From assembly GCA_001184205.1 (NCBI GenBank), contig LBMP01000004.1:261755-325754 (forward strand): 64,000 nt of DNA, written 5' to 3'. Below the pieces are notes generated by a model. It saw only the letters and a program-made list of their open reading frames with translations. It did no database searches and was not told where the DNA came from. The position numbers and the translations under genes were made by a program. Positions 25,216-35,535 of the stretch are shown piece after piece; within the stretch, counting starts at the first letter, position 1, and every line of letters begins with the position of its first letter. This stretch comes from Desulfocarbo indianensis (GTDB lineage Bacteria; Desulfobacterota; Desulfarculia; Desulfarculales; Desulfarculaceae).

Positions 25216-26577
25216 ATGCAGATAATCATCATCGGCGCGGGCGAGGTGGGTTATCACACCGCCCTCAGGCTTTCCCGCGAGGGCCACAAGGTGGTGGTGG
25301 TGGACCGCGACGCCGAGGGCATCCGCAAGGTCAACGAGCAGATGGACGTGCAGACCCTGGTGGGCCCCGGCTCCAGCCCCCTGATCTTGCGCGAGGCCGG
25401 GGTGGACCAGGCCGACATGGTGGTGGCGGTGACCGACAGCGACGAGGTGAACTTGCAGGCCTGCCGCTTCGCCCGCATTCTGGCGCCCTCGGCCACCAGG
25501 GTGGCCCGGGTGCGCTCCGAGGACTATCTCGCCTTTTTCGAGGAGGTGGGCGCCAAGACCTTAGACCTGGATACCGTGATAAACCCCGAGCGCGAGCTGA
25601 CCGCCCAGATATTGCAATTCATCGCGGTGCCCGCCGCCTCCTCGGTGGCTGATTTCGCCGAGGGCCGGGTCAAGCTGGTGGGCCTCAAGGTGCCCGCCGC
25701 CAGCCCGCTGGTGGGCCGCAGCATGGCCGAGCTGCACCCCAAGGGCGGGCCGTCGTTTTTGGTGGCGGCCATCGAGCGCGCGGGCAAGAGCGTGATACCC
25801 CGCGGCAGCGACGTGCTCTTGCCCGACGACGTGGCCTACGTGGTGGCCAGGGAAGCCGCGCTCAACGACGTGATGGCCCACTTCGGCCTGCAAAGCGCCC
25901 AGGTGCGCAACCTGGTGGTGGTCGGCGGCGGGGCCATCGGCCGCCTGGTGGCGGCCGGCGCGGCCAAGCGCGGGGTCAAGGTCCGGGTGATCGAGCGCGA
26001 CGAGGCCCGCTGCGAGGCCATGGTGGAGCAGTTGGAAGACGTGATGGTGCTGCACGGCGACGGAACCGACCTGAGCCTATTGGAAGAGGAGAACATAGGC
26101 GCGGCCGATGTCTTCGCGGCGGTGACCGACGACGAGGAAGACAACGTGCTCATCGCGCTTTTGGGCAAAAAGATGGGCGCCAAGCGCACCATCGCCAGGG
26201 TGGCCCACATGGGCTACGTGCCCTTGGTGAGCACCCTGGGCCTGGATCTGGTGGTGAGCCCGCGCTTCGCGGCGGTGGGGGCCATCCTGCGCCATCTCAG
26301 GCGGGGCAAGGTGCTCTCGGTGGCGGCCTTGAAGGACGAGGGAGCGGAGGTGATCGAGGTGCTGGCCCAGGAGACCTCGGCCTTGGTGGGCAAGCCCCTG
26401 GCCCAGGTGAAGCTGCCGGCGGGAGCGTTGGTGGCGGCGGTGGTGCGCCAGGGCGAGGTTCTCATCCCCGGCGGGGCCACCGTGGTGGAGCCCGGCGACC
26501 ACCTGGTGATATTCCTTTTGCGCAAGGTGCTGAGCAAGGTGGAAAAACTCCTCACCGTCAGCCTGGAATACTTTTAG
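25216..26577 (+). CDS. trkA: Trk potassium uptake regulator TrkA
   Basis: The 453-residue cytoplasmic protein is two tandem RCK units. Each has a Rossmann NAD-binding fold (IIIGAGEVGYHTA near residue 4, VVVGGGAIGRLVA near 235) followed by an RCK-C ligand domain. It gates the membrane subunit TrkH in response to nucleotide. It lies 12 bases upstream of trkH, so the two form one unit. Confidence 0.95.
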   Translation: MQIIIIGAGEVGYHTALRLSREGHKVVVVDRDAEGIRKVNEQMDVQTLVGPGSSPLILREAGVDQADMVVAVTDSDEVNLQACRFARILAPSATRVARVRSEDYLAFFEEVGAKTLDLDTVINPERELTAQILQFIAVPAASSVADFAEGRVKLVGLKVPAASPLVGRSMAELHPKGGPSFLVAAIERAGKSVIPRGSDVLLPDDVAYVVAREAALNDVMAHFGLQSAQVRNLVVVGGGAIGRLVAAGAAKRGVKVRVIERDEARCEAMVEQLEDVMVLHGDGTDLSLLEEENIGAADVFAAVTDDEEDNVLIALLGKKMGAKRTIARVAHMGYVPLVSTLGLDLVVSPRFAAVGAILRHLRRGKVLSVAALKDEGAEVIEVLAQETSALVGKPLAQVKLPAGALVAAVVRQGEVLIPGGATVVEPGDHLVIFLLRKVLSKVEKLLTVSLEYF

Positions 26578-26589
26578 GCCGCCTGCCTC

Positions 26590-28038
26590 ATGGGAGCGGC
26601 CTACATCATATCCCTGGTGGGAGTCTTGAGCATGGGCCTGGGCGCGCTCATGCTGGCGCCCATGGGCGTGAGCCTCATCTACGGCGAGGCGGCCTGGCGG
26701 GCCTTCCTGGGCGGGGCCGTGGTTTCAATGGTGAGCGGCGCGGCGCTGTTCTGGCTCTTCCGCCCCGCCTCCGGCCATGAGCTTAGCCACCGCGAGGGCA
26801 TGGCCATCGTGGGCATCTCCTGGGCGGTGGCCGGCCTCTTGGGCGGGGTGCCGCTTTATTTTTCCGGCGATTTTCTCTCCTTCACCGACGCGGTTTTCGA
26901 GGCGGTGAGCGGCTTCACCACCACCGGGGCCAGCGTGCTGACCGAGGTGGAAAAGGCCGGCAAGGGCGTGCTCTTCTGGCGCTCGCTCACCCATTGGCTG
27001 GGCGGCATGGGCTTCGTGGTACTGTCTCTGGCCATCCTGCCCCTGGTGGGCGTGGGCGGCATGCAGCTTTTCAAGGCCGAGGTGCCCAGCCCCACCCCCG
27101 ACCGCCTGGCCCCGCGCATCGCCGACACCGCCACCCTGCTCTGGAAGGTGTACGCGGCCATCACCGTGGCGGAGATCATCCTCCTCATGGCCGGCGGCCT
27201 GGACTGGTTCGACGCCACCTGCCACGCCTTCGCCACCATGGCCACCGGCGGCTTCTCCACCAAGAACGCCTCGGTGGCGGGCTTCAACAGCGCCTACGTG
27301 GATTGGGTGATTACCGTCTTCATGGTGCTGGCCGGCATGAACTTCACCCTGCATTTCCTGGTGCTGCGCGGCCGCTGGAACGCCTTTTGGCGCGACGAGG
27401 AATGGCGGCTCTACATGGGCACCTTCCTGGGCTCCAGCCTGGCCATCGCGGCGGGGCTCTGGCTGCTCAGCGAGCTGGGCCTGGGCGAGAGCCTGCGCCT
27501 GGCGGCATTCCAGGTGGCCACCATCCTCACCACCACCGGGTTTGCCACCGCGGATTATTCCCTGTGGCCCCCCATCTGCCTGGGGCTTCTGATACCGCTC
27601 ATGTTCGTGGGCGGCTCGGCGGGCTCCACCGGCGGCGGCCCCAAGGTGATGCGCATTCTCGTCGTGCTCAAGCAATCGTTGAGCGAGTTCCGCCGCCTGG
27701 TGCACCCTCGCCTGGTGGCGCCGGTGCGGCTGAATCAGCACAACGTGGACCGCCAGGTGGTGAGCGCGGTGTATTCCTTCATAGGGCTCTACATGGGGGC
27801 CTTCGTGATAACCGGCCTGCTCCTGGCCGCCCTGGGCATGAACCTGGTGGATTCCTTCAGCGCCAGCATAGCCTGCTTGGGCAACATCGGCCCCGGCCTG
27901 GGCAGCGTGGGCCCGGCGGGCAATTACGCCCATCTGCCGGATTTGGCCAAGTGGCTGCTCAGCGCGGTGATGATCGTGGGCCGTTTGGAAATCTACACGG
28001 TGCTGGTGCTCCTGGTGCCTGATTTCTGGAGGCGCTGA
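26590..28038 (+). CDS. trkH: Trk potassium uptake channel subunit TrkH
   Basis: The 482-residue polytopic protein is of the SKT superfamily. Selectivity-loop segments are visible as SGFTTTGASV, MATGGFSTKN, TTTGFATADY and CLGNIGPGLG, the four pore-loop repeats with the central Gly. It imports K+ (or Na+/K+) under control of TrkA encoded just upstream. It ends nine bases from the convergent DUF3795 gene. Confidence 0.95.
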   Translation: MGAAYIISLVGVLSMGLGALMLAPMGVSLIYGEAAWRAFLGGAVVSMVSGAALFWLFRPASGHELSHREGMAIVGISWAVAGLLGGVPLYFSGDFLSFTDAVFEAVSGFTTTGASVLTEVEKAGKGVLFWRSLTHWLGGMGFVVLSLAILPLVGVGGMQLFKAEVPSPTPDRLAPRIADTATLLWKVYAAITVAEIILLMAGGLDWFDATCHAFATMATGGFSTKNASVAGFNSAYVDWVITVFMVLAGMNFTLHFLVLRGRWNAFWRDEEWRLYMGTFLGSSLAIAAGLWLLSELGLGESLRLAAFQVATILTTTGFATADYSLWPPICLGLLIPLMFVGGSAGSTGGGPKVMRILVVLKQSLSEFRRLVHPRLVAPVRLNQHNVDRQVVSAVYSFIGLYMGAFVITGLLLAALGMNLVDSFSASIACLGNIGPGLGSVGPAGNYAHLPDLAKWLLSAVMIVGRLEIYTVLVLLVPDFWRR

Positions 28039-28047
28039 AACCGGCGG

Positions 28048-28494
28048 CTATTTCTTGGCGCCGCAATCCGGACAGACCCGCTGAAACCAATAAAAGCGCC
28101 GCCCGCAGTCGGGGCAGGCCGCCTGCGTTGCCTTGGCTTCCAGCCAGGCCTCCACGCCGCGGTCGCTCATGTCCCGCAGCTCGCTTAGCAGGCTGGCATG
28201 GTGGGAGAGGCCGTCGCGGGTGTGGATGGGCAGGAAATCGCGCAGTCGCTGGCAGGGGAAATCATGGCATTGAAAGCACCAGGTCACGCCGCGCGCGCGG
28301 GCGCAGGCGCGGAAACCATGCCGGCATTCCCGGCATTCGGGCATGAGGCGCTCAGACAGGCAGCCGTCGCAGCCCACCTCGGCGGGGGCAAGGTGGTTGG
28401 CCTCGGCCAGCCGGGCCACCTCCGCCGCGTCGCCCAGGCGCGGCGCCAGATAGGCCGGGCAGTCGCCGCAATAAATGCCGCAGATGCCCGCCAA
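28048..28494 (-). CDS. DUF3795-type cysteine-rich protein
   Basis: The 148-residue protein has about 16 Cys in CGIYCGDCPAY, GCDGC, CRECRHG and CFQCHDFPC. A C-terminal zinc ribbon follows (CPDCGRRFYWFQRVCPDCG). The N-terminal CGxYCGxCxxY pattern is that of DUF3795. Its function is not known. The only usable start is a TTG at 28494 with a weak ribosome-binding site. It follows bioD by 48 bases on the same strand and may be read from the biotin operon. Confidence 0.75.
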   Translation of the reverse strand: MAGICGIYCGDCPAYLAPRLGDAAEVARLAEANHLAPAEVGCDGCLSERLMPECRECRHGFRACARARGVTWCFQCHDFPCQRLRDFLPIHTRDGLSHHASLLSELRDMSDRGVEAWLEAKATQAACPDCGRRFYWFQRVCPDCGAKK

Positions 28495-28542
28495 GGCCTT
28501 ATCGTTATCCTGAGTAACGGTTTCCCCCCCCGGTCCGCCCGC

Positions 28543-29261
28543 TTATTGGAGCGCCTTCAGGATGGGGCGCAGATCCAGGGAGGCATCCGCCGCCTGGTCC
28601 AGGGACTGGGCGTCGGGCTCGGCGATGCGCGGCAGCGCCCCCAGAAAAGCGGCCCCGCTGAACTCGGCGATGAGCTGGCTGTTCAAGGCCCCGGCCGTTT
28701 CATAATCCGGCCGGCCCTCGCCGCCGGAAAACACGAAGCCCAGCACCGGCAACCCGCGCCGGCGCACGGCCTGGATGGTGAGCAGGGTGTGGTTGATGGT
28801 GCCCAGGCCGGGGCGGGCGGCCACCAGCACCGGCAGGTCCAGCTCGGCCATGAGGTCCAGGGCGGTGTGGCCTTCGGCGAGCGGCACCAGCACTCCGCCC
28901 ACGCCCTCGCACACCATGACGCCCTCGCCGCCGATGGCCTGGCGGCAAAGCTCCAGCACCCGCTCCCAGGTGAGCTCTGCGTTTTCCAGGCGGGCCGCCG
29001 CCAAGGGGCTCAGGGCGTGGGCCAGGCAGATGGGGTTCATCTGGCGGGGCGTTTCTTCCAGGCCGCAGGCCTGAGCCACCCAGATGGCGTCCGGGCTCAC
29101 CAGGCCGCCGTCCTCCTGGCTCACGCCGTCGGTGGAGACCAGCTTGCGGTAGAGCGCCTTGAGGCCGCGGGCGCGCAGGGCGGCCATGAGCGCCGCCGAG
29201 ATGAAGGTCTTGCCCACCTCGGTGTCGGTGCCGGCCACGAAAATTCCCTTGACTTGGCTGT

Positions 29262-29265
<4 letters not shown>
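28543..29265 (-). CDS. bioD: dethiobiotin synthetase BioD
   Basis: The 240-residue ATP-dependent carboxylase closes the ureido ring of dethiobiotin from 7,8-diaminopelargonate and CO2. The P-loop is GTDTEVGKT near residue 12; CEGVGGVLVPL and ARPGLGTINHT match the family. The start is a GTG overlapping the bioF stop (GTGA). It is the fourth gene of the biotin operon. Confidence 0.93.
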
Positions 29266-30479
<1,214 letters not shown>

Positions 30480-30481
30480 GG

Positions 30482-31834
30482 CTAAACCTCCGTGGCCTCC
30501 TTGATGCCCTTGGCCACCGCGTCCAAGAGCAGCTCCAGCTCTTCCAGGCTGGAGGACAGGGGCGGCATGAGAATCACCGTGTCGCCCAGGGGCCGCACGA
30601 TGACCCCGTGCTTGCGGGCGGCCATGATGGCCCGGTGGCCCATGCGTTCCTCGGGCGGATAGGAAACGTCGCCGGCCTTGTCGCGGCAAAGCTCGATGCC
30701 CACCATCATGCCCTGCTGGCGCACCTGGATCACGTGATCCAGCTCGGCGATTTTGGCCAGGCCCTTTCGCAGGAAATCGATCTTGGGCCCCAGGCTGAAA
30801 ATGAGCCCGGTTTCCTCTATCAGCTCCAGGCTGGCCAGGGCGGCGGCGCAGGCCAGGGGATTGCCGGTGTAGGTGTGGCCGTGGAAAAAGGTCTTGAACT
30901 CGGCGAACTCGCCCAGGAAGGCCTGGTAGACCTTGTCGTTGCTCATGGTGGCGGCCAAGGGCAGCACCCCGCCGGTGATGCCTTTGCCCAGGGTCATGAG
31001 GTCCGGCTCCACGCCCTCCAGCTGGCAGGCGAACAGGCTGCCGGTGCGGCCGAAGCCGGTGGCCACCTCGTCGGCGATGAACAGCACTTCGTGGCGGCGG
31101 CAGATTTCCCACAAGCGCCGCAGATAGCCTTCCGGCTGCACGATCATGCCCGCCGCGCCCTGCACGCGGGGCTCCACGATGAGCGCGCAGATCTCCTCGC
31201 CGTGTCGCTCCAGGATGGGTTCCAGGGCCTCCGCGCAGGCAAGCCGGCATTGGGGATGCTCCAGGCCCAAGGGACAGCGCCGGCAAAAGGGCTGGGGCAG
31301 GCGGTGCACCGGGAAGAGCAGGGGGCCGTAGACCTGGTGGAACAGCTCGATGCCGCCCACGCTCACCGCGCCGATGGTGTCGCCGTGATAGGCGTTTTCC
31401 AGGGCCACGAAGGTCTTCTTGGCGGGATAGCCGCACTGCTGCCAATACTGATAGGCGATCTTGAGGGCGATCTCCACGGCGGTGGAGCCGCTCTCCGAAT
31501 AAAAGGCGTGTTGCAGGCCGCCGGGACAGATGCGGGCCAGCTCGGCGGACAGGCGGATGGCCTGGGGATGGCTGAGGCCCAAGAGGGTGGAGTGGTCCAG
31601 CTCCGCCAATTGCTCGCGGATGGCCTGGTTGATGCGGGGATGGTTGTGCCCGTGCACCATGACCCACAGCGAGCTGACGCCGTCGAAAAAGCGGCGTCCC
31701 TGGCTGTCGATGAGCCAGTTGCCCTCGCCGCGCTGGATGACCAGCGGCGGCTCGTCGGGCCAGAGCTTCATCTGGGTGAAGGGGTGCCAAAGGTGGGCCA
31801 CGTCTTTTTGGATCATTTCCTCGGTGCGGTTCAT
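30482..31834 (-). CDS. bioA: adenosylmethionine-8-amino-7-oxononanoate aminotransferase BioA
   Basis: The 450-residue class III aminotransferase transfers an amino group from SAM to 8-amino-7-oxononanoate. Family hallmarks are LWHPFTQMK at the N-terminus, ADEVATGFGRTG and the PLP-lysine region LMTLGKGITGG. Its start overlaps the bioB stop by ATGA. Confidence 0.95.
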   Translation of the reverse strand: MNRTEEMIQKDVAHLWHPFTQMKLWPDEPPLVIQRGEGNWLIDSQGRRFFDGVSSLWVMVHGHNHPRINQAIREQLAELDHSTLLGLSHPQAIRLSAELARICPGGLQHAFYSESGSTAVEIALKIAYQYWQQCGYPAKKTFVALENAYHGDTIGAVSVGGIELFHQVYGPLLFPVHRLPQPFCRRCPLGLEHPQCRLACAEALEPILERHGEEICALIVEPRVQGAAGMIVQPEGYLRRLWEICRRHEVLFIADEVATGFGRTGSLFACQLEGVEPDLMTLGKGITGGVLPLAATMSNDKVYQAFLGEFAEFKTFFHGHTYTGNPLACAAALASLELIEETGLIFSLGPKIDFLRKGLAKIAELDHVIQVRQQGMMVGIELCRDKAGDVSYPPEERMGHRAIMAARKHGVIVRPLGDTVILMPPLSSSLEELELLLDAVAKGIKEATEV

Positions 31835-32835
31835 GATGCTAGTCGTACTCCATCGGCCGAAATCAGGTTCAATCCCAAGGCGGCTAGGTCCTGGGCGTCT
31901 TCGCGGGGCGTGCAGCCCTGGGTGGTGAGGTAATCGCCGGTCATGGTGGCGCTGGCCCCGGCCAGATACATGAGCGGGGCCAGGCGGCCCAATACCTGGG
32001 CCCGGCCGCCGCAGCAGCGCAGGTGGGCCCTGGGCGCGAAGAGGCGGAACACCGCCAGGGCGGCCAGGGCTTGGCTCGGCGTGAGGAGGGGCAGATGGCC
32101 CAGGGGCGTGCCGGGGATGGGGTTCAGGAAATTGAGCGGCACGCTCTCCGGCTCCAGCTGGGCCACGGCCTGGGCCAGCTCGGCCCGCTCCCGCGGGCTT
32201 TCGCCCAGGCCCACGATGCCGCCCACGCACACCTCCAGGCCGGCCTGCCGGGCGGTGCGCACCGTGGCCACCCGGTCCTCGTAGGCGTGGGTGGTGCAGA
32301 TGCGGGCGAAGTGGCTGGGCCCCGCCTCCAGGTTGTGGTGATAGCGCACCAGGCCCGCGCCGGCCAGGCGCTCTGCCTGGGCCGGGCTCAGGATGCCCAG
32401 GGAGGCGCAGGGCAGCACCCCGGCCTCTAGGCGCAGGCGCTCCACCGCCCGGCAGATCTGGTCCAGGTCGCGCCCGTTGGGGCAGTCGCGGCCGCTGGTC
32501 ACGATGGAAAAGCGCCGCACCCCGTCAGCGGCGGCCCGCTTGCCCCGCTCCACGATGCTATCCGCGTCCAGCAGGGGATACACCCGGGCCCCGCCCGCGT
32601 GGTGGGCGCTCTGGGAGCAAAAGGCGCAGTCCTCGGAACAGCGCCCGGAGCGGGCGTTGATGATGGCGCAGAACTCCACCTCGTCGCCCAGGGCGCTTTG
32701 CCGCACCCTGGCCGCGGCGGCCATGAGCTCCGCCAGCTCGGCCAGGCCGGCCGGCTCCAGCCAGCGGGCGGCTTCGTCCAAATCGGGCATTTTGCCGGCC
32801 AGGGCCTGGTCGGCGGCTTGTTGATATTGGTTCAT
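31831..32835 (-). CDS. bioB: biotin synthase BioB
   Basis: The 334-residue radical SAM enzyme inserts sulfur into dethiobiotin. The SAM cluster motif is CSEDCAFC with GRCSEDCAFCSQSAHH; the [2Fe-2S] ligand region and LRCCGGRAQ at the C-terminus are present. ATG at 32835 gives the usual length; TTG at 32862 is possible but lies inside the operator. It is the first gene of the operon bioB-A-F-D. Confidence 0.95.
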   Translation of the reverse strand: MNQYQQAADQALAGKMPDLDEAARWLEPAGLAELAELMAAAARVRQSALGDEVEFCAIINARSGRCSEDCAFCSQSAHHAGGARVYPLLDADSIVERGKRAAADGVRRFSIVTSGRDCPNGRDLDQICRAVERLRLEAGVLPCASLGILSPAQAERLAGAGLVRYHHNLEAGPSHFARICTTHAYEDRVATVRTARQAGLEVCVGGIVGLGESPRERAELAQAVAQLEPESVPLNFLNPIPGTPLGHLPLLTPSQALAALAVFRLFAPRAHLRCCGGRAQVLGRLAPLMYLAGASATMTGDYLTTQGCTPREDAQDLAALGLNLISADGVRLAS

Positions 32836-32853
32836 GCCGTGCCTACAGTTTTT

Positions 32854-32888
32854 GATTGTCAACCATGTTGAAATTTAGGTTGACAATC
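32854..32888 (-). promoter_or_regulatory. BirA operator of the biotin operon
   Basis: The perfect palindrome GATTGTCAACC (32854-32864) and GGTTGACAATC (32878-32888) has 13 bases between its arms, 18 bases before the bioB start. The half-sites match the known bacterial BirA box type (TTGTAAACC...GGTTTACAA) with C in place of A. The BirA encoded at 33646-34638 has the DNA-binding domain needed to use it. Confidence 0.85.
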
Positions 32889-33037
32889 TATCACCAGACG
32901 GCTAAACGCGCAAGCCGCCGCAAGTAGCCTGGGCAGGGCGGCCTGGGGATTTTGCGCGCCATGGTCCATAATTAATGTTGCGAGCATGAGCGCAGCGCGG
33001 GCGCGGCAGAGTAACCCCAGGGGAAGCGTGGCGGGCC

Positions 33038-33649
33038 ATGGGCAAGATGATCCAGGACATGGAAGGCTATTTTCGCGGGCTTACGCCGGAGCGAAGCGAT
33101 TTGCTAAAGGAACTGGAGGCCCAAGCCAAGGCCGAGGCTATACCCATAGCCGGGCCCCTGGTGGGCCGCCTGCTCAGCATTCTCACCACTCTGAGCGGCG
33201 GGCGGGCCGTTTTGGAACTGGGCACCGCCGTGGGCTATTCGGCCCTGTTCATTGCCGAGGGCCTGGCCCCCGGCGGCAGGCTGCTGAGCCTGGAGCGCGA
33301 CGCGGACAGGGCCGGGCAGGCCAGGGCCAACCTGGCGCGCGGCGGCTGCACGGACAGGGTGGAAGTGCGCCTGGGCGACGCCATGGAGGAACTGGCCGCC
33401 CTGCAGGGGCTCTTCGACCTGGCGTTCTTGGATTTCGACAAAAGCCTTTACGAACCGGCGCTGCCTCATTTGCATCGCCTGCTCAGGCCCGGCGGCCTGC
33501 TGGTGGCCGACAACACCGGTTTCAGCGCGGCGCGGCCCTTCAACCAGGCCCTGCGCCAGGACCCCAAGTGGCGCGAGGCGCACCTGCTGTGTTTCCTGCC
33601 CCTGCATTCCACGGAATACGACGGCCTGAGCCTGGCCTTGCGGCTTTAG
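33038..33649 (+). CDS. O-methyltransferase (caffeoyl-CoA OMT-like)
   Basis: The 203-residue SAM-dependent class I methyltransferase has motif I VLELGTAVGYSALFIAEGL, an acidic residue for SAM ribose in LLSLERDADRAG, and DLAFLDFDKSLY near the metal site of this family. Small catechol-type substrates are usual. A GTG/ATG start at 33038 has GGAAGCG upstream. It converges with birA, the two stop codons overlapping. Confidence 0.88.
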   Translation: MGKMIQDMEGYFRGLTPERSDLLKELEAQAKAEAIPIAGPLVGRLLSILTTLSGGRAVLELGTAVGYSALFIAEGLAPGGRLLSLERDADRAGQARANLARGGCTDRVEVRLGDAMEELAALQGLFDLAFLDFDKSLYEPALPHLHRLLRPGGLLVADNTGFSAARPFNQALRQDPKWREAHLLCFLPLHSTEYDGLSLALRL

Positions 33650-34638
33650 GAGTCGCCGTAGGAGAGCACGCTCACGTCGCCGTGGCGGATGACCGAGACC
33701 CGGCCGGGGGATTCCTCCAGGAGCAGGGCGCCGCTTTCATCCACCCCTTGCGCGACGCCCCGGCGCTCGGCCTCGCCGTCGCGCACGCTGACGAGCTTGC
33801 CGGCCAGAAGCGAGCGGGCCTGGTATTCGCCGGCCAGTTCGGGCCAGCCGCCCGAGGCGGCCAGGCCGTACAGTTTGCCCGCTTCTGAGAGTATGCGCGC
33901 CAGGAGCGCGGCGCGGTCCCAGGTCTGGCCGCTGGCCGCCTTCAGCGAGGCGGCCGGGGCGGGCAGCTTATCCAGTTGGGCCGGCGTCAAGTTGACGTTC
34001 AGCCCCACGCCCACCACCACGAACTCCACCTTTTCGGCCCGGCTGGTGAACTCGGTGAGGATGCCGGCCAGCTTCCTGCCTGCCAGGAAAACGTCGTTGG
34101 GCCATTTGATGAGGGGCTGGAGCGGGCTCATCGCCTCCACCGCCCGGCACACCGCCAGGGCGGCCAGGTTGGTGAGGCCGAACACCTGGTCCAGGCGCAA
34201 ATCCGGCCGCAGGACGATGCTGAACAAAAGGCAGGAGCCCTTGGGCGCCTGCCAGCGCCGGTCCAGACGGCCCCGGCCCGCGCTTTGATGCTCGGCCACC
34301 AGGCAGGCGCCGTGGGGCGCTCCGCTTTCCGCCTGGCGGCGGGCGGCCAGATTGGTGGAGTCGATCTCGTCGAAATGATACAGGGGCAGCCCCAGGGAGC
34401 CCGGCTCCAGGCGGGCCTCCACCCTGGCCGGCAGCACCTCCGGCGGCTCGTTCAAGAGGGTGTAGCCCTGGTTGCAGCGGGCCTGGATGACGAAGCCCTG
34501 CTCGCGCAGGCGGGCCACCGCCTTGCCCACCGCCGCCCGCGAGCAGCCCAGGCTCTCGCCCATGGCCTGGCCGGAGCGCGGGCCCTGGCCCCTGAGAAGC
34601 AGGCGCAGCACCTGGGAGGGCAGGGACAGGGCTTCCAT
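33646..34638 (-). CDS. birA: bifunctional biotin-protein ligase / biotin operon repressor BirA
   Basis: The 330-residue protein has an N-terminal winged helix (SLGCSRAAVGKAVARLREQGF) and a central ligase domain with GRGRLDRRWQAPKGS and KWPNDV. A C-terminal SH3-like domain follows. It makes biotinyl-5'-AMP, loads biotin on carboxylases and represses the bio operon through the box at 32854-32888. Its start overlaps the stop of the phosphatase gene by one base. Confidence 0.95.
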   Translation of the reverse strand: MEALSLPSQVLRLLLRGQGPRSGQAMGESLGCSRAAVGKAVARLREQGFVIQARCNQGYTLLNEPPEVLPARVEARLEPGSLGLPLYHFDEIDSTNLAARRQAESGAPHGACLVAEHQSAGRGRLDRRWQAPKGSCLLFSIVLRPDLRLDQVFGLTNLAALAVCRAVEAMSPLQPLIKWPNDVFLAGRKLAGILTEFTSRAEKVEFVVVGVGLNVNLTPAQLDKLPAPAASLKAASGQTWDRAALLARILSEAGKLYGLAASGGWPELAGEYQARSLLAGKLVSVRDGEAERRGVAQGVDESGALLLEESPGRVSVIRHGDVSVLSYGDS

Positions 34639-35444
34639 CAGGCCAGCTCCTGGAGCGCTTGCAGCACCGCCGCGTTCCAGCCCTGCGGGCCCACGCCGGG
34701 CTCGCGGATCAGGCCGGGCAGGTCCAGCGAGGCGTGGCCGCCGCCGGGCCGGGCCACCAGCACCGCGCGGTCCGCCGCCGCCAGCATGGGCAGATCGTTG
34801 GGCGCGTCGCCCAGGGCCATGACCTTGAGCTCCGGGTCGTAGGCTCGGTAGAGTTGGCTCAGCTCGCGCACCGCCTTGCCCTTGTCGCCGCCGGCCAAAA
34901 GATGAAAGAAGCGGCCGCCGCGCGTAACCTGCAAGCCGGCGGCTTGCGCCGCCTGGGTGAAGGCCTCGGCGTCTTCTTCGGGCCGGGCCAGGAGCGCCGG
35001 CTCGTTGAACTCGCGCTGACGGGCCAGGCCGGCCTTGGGCAGGCTCAGGCCGGTGAGCTCGGCCACCTCCTGGTCGCCCAGGTCGCCGAAGCCCCTGGCC
35101 CCGAAGCGGCCCTTGAAGCCCGCGAAACGGGCGCGCACCTCGTTTATGGGCAGCCCCAGGGCGCGCATGCGCCAGCCCGCGCCGGCCGGTTTCCAGCCCG
35201 GCTCGCCGGCCAGAAGGTGCTCCTTGGGCAGGTAGATGCCGCCGCCGTTTTCGGTGATGAAGGGCTCCCGCAGGCTCAAGGAATGCCAGAGGGGATACAT
35301 CTCGGCCCTGGTCTTGCTGGAGCAGAGAATCAGTGGAACCCGCCGCGCCCTGATCTCCTCCAGGGCCGGCAGGGCGGCCTCGATGGAGTAGTCGTGGTGA
35401 TCCAGCAGGGTGCCGTCCAGATCGGTGAAGATGACTAGTCCCAT
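34638..35444 (-). CDS. mannosyl-3-phosphoglycerate phosphatase (HAD IIB)
   Basis: The 268-residue HAD phosphatase has motif I DLDGTLLD, motif II CSSKT and motif IV GDAPNDLPML; FITENGGGIYLP is typical of the MPGP/YedP group. It dephosphorylates mannosyl-3-phosphoglycerate to mannosylglycerate, a compatible solute. No synthase is seen here, so another sugar phosphate is possible. It is coupled to birA. Confidence 0.85.
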   Translation of the reverse strand: MGLVIFTDLDGTLLDHHDYSIEAALPALEEIRARRVPLILCSSKTRAEMYPLWHSLSLREPFITENGGGIYLPKEHLLAGEPGWKPAGAGWRMRALGLPINEVRARFAGFKGRFGARGFGDLGDQEVAELTGLSLPKAGLARQREFNEPALLARPEEDAEAFTQAAQAAGLQVTRGGRFFHLLAGGDKGKAVRELSQLYRAYDPELKVMALGDAPNDLPMLAAADRAVLVARPGGGHASLDLPGLIREPGVGPQGWNAAVLQALQELA

Positions 35445-35535
35445 GGTCAGCCCGCGTATTTAATGAGGGTTAGGCGTCCGGCCGCTCCGGATGCCCGCGC
35501 CGGCGTTAACTGGTTTGTCCGGCCACTTCCCGGCG

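Noticed and set aside
26725-27933. 402-residue frame opposite trkH
   Set aside because: Same reason: composition of a shadow frame and full overlap with a recognised gene.
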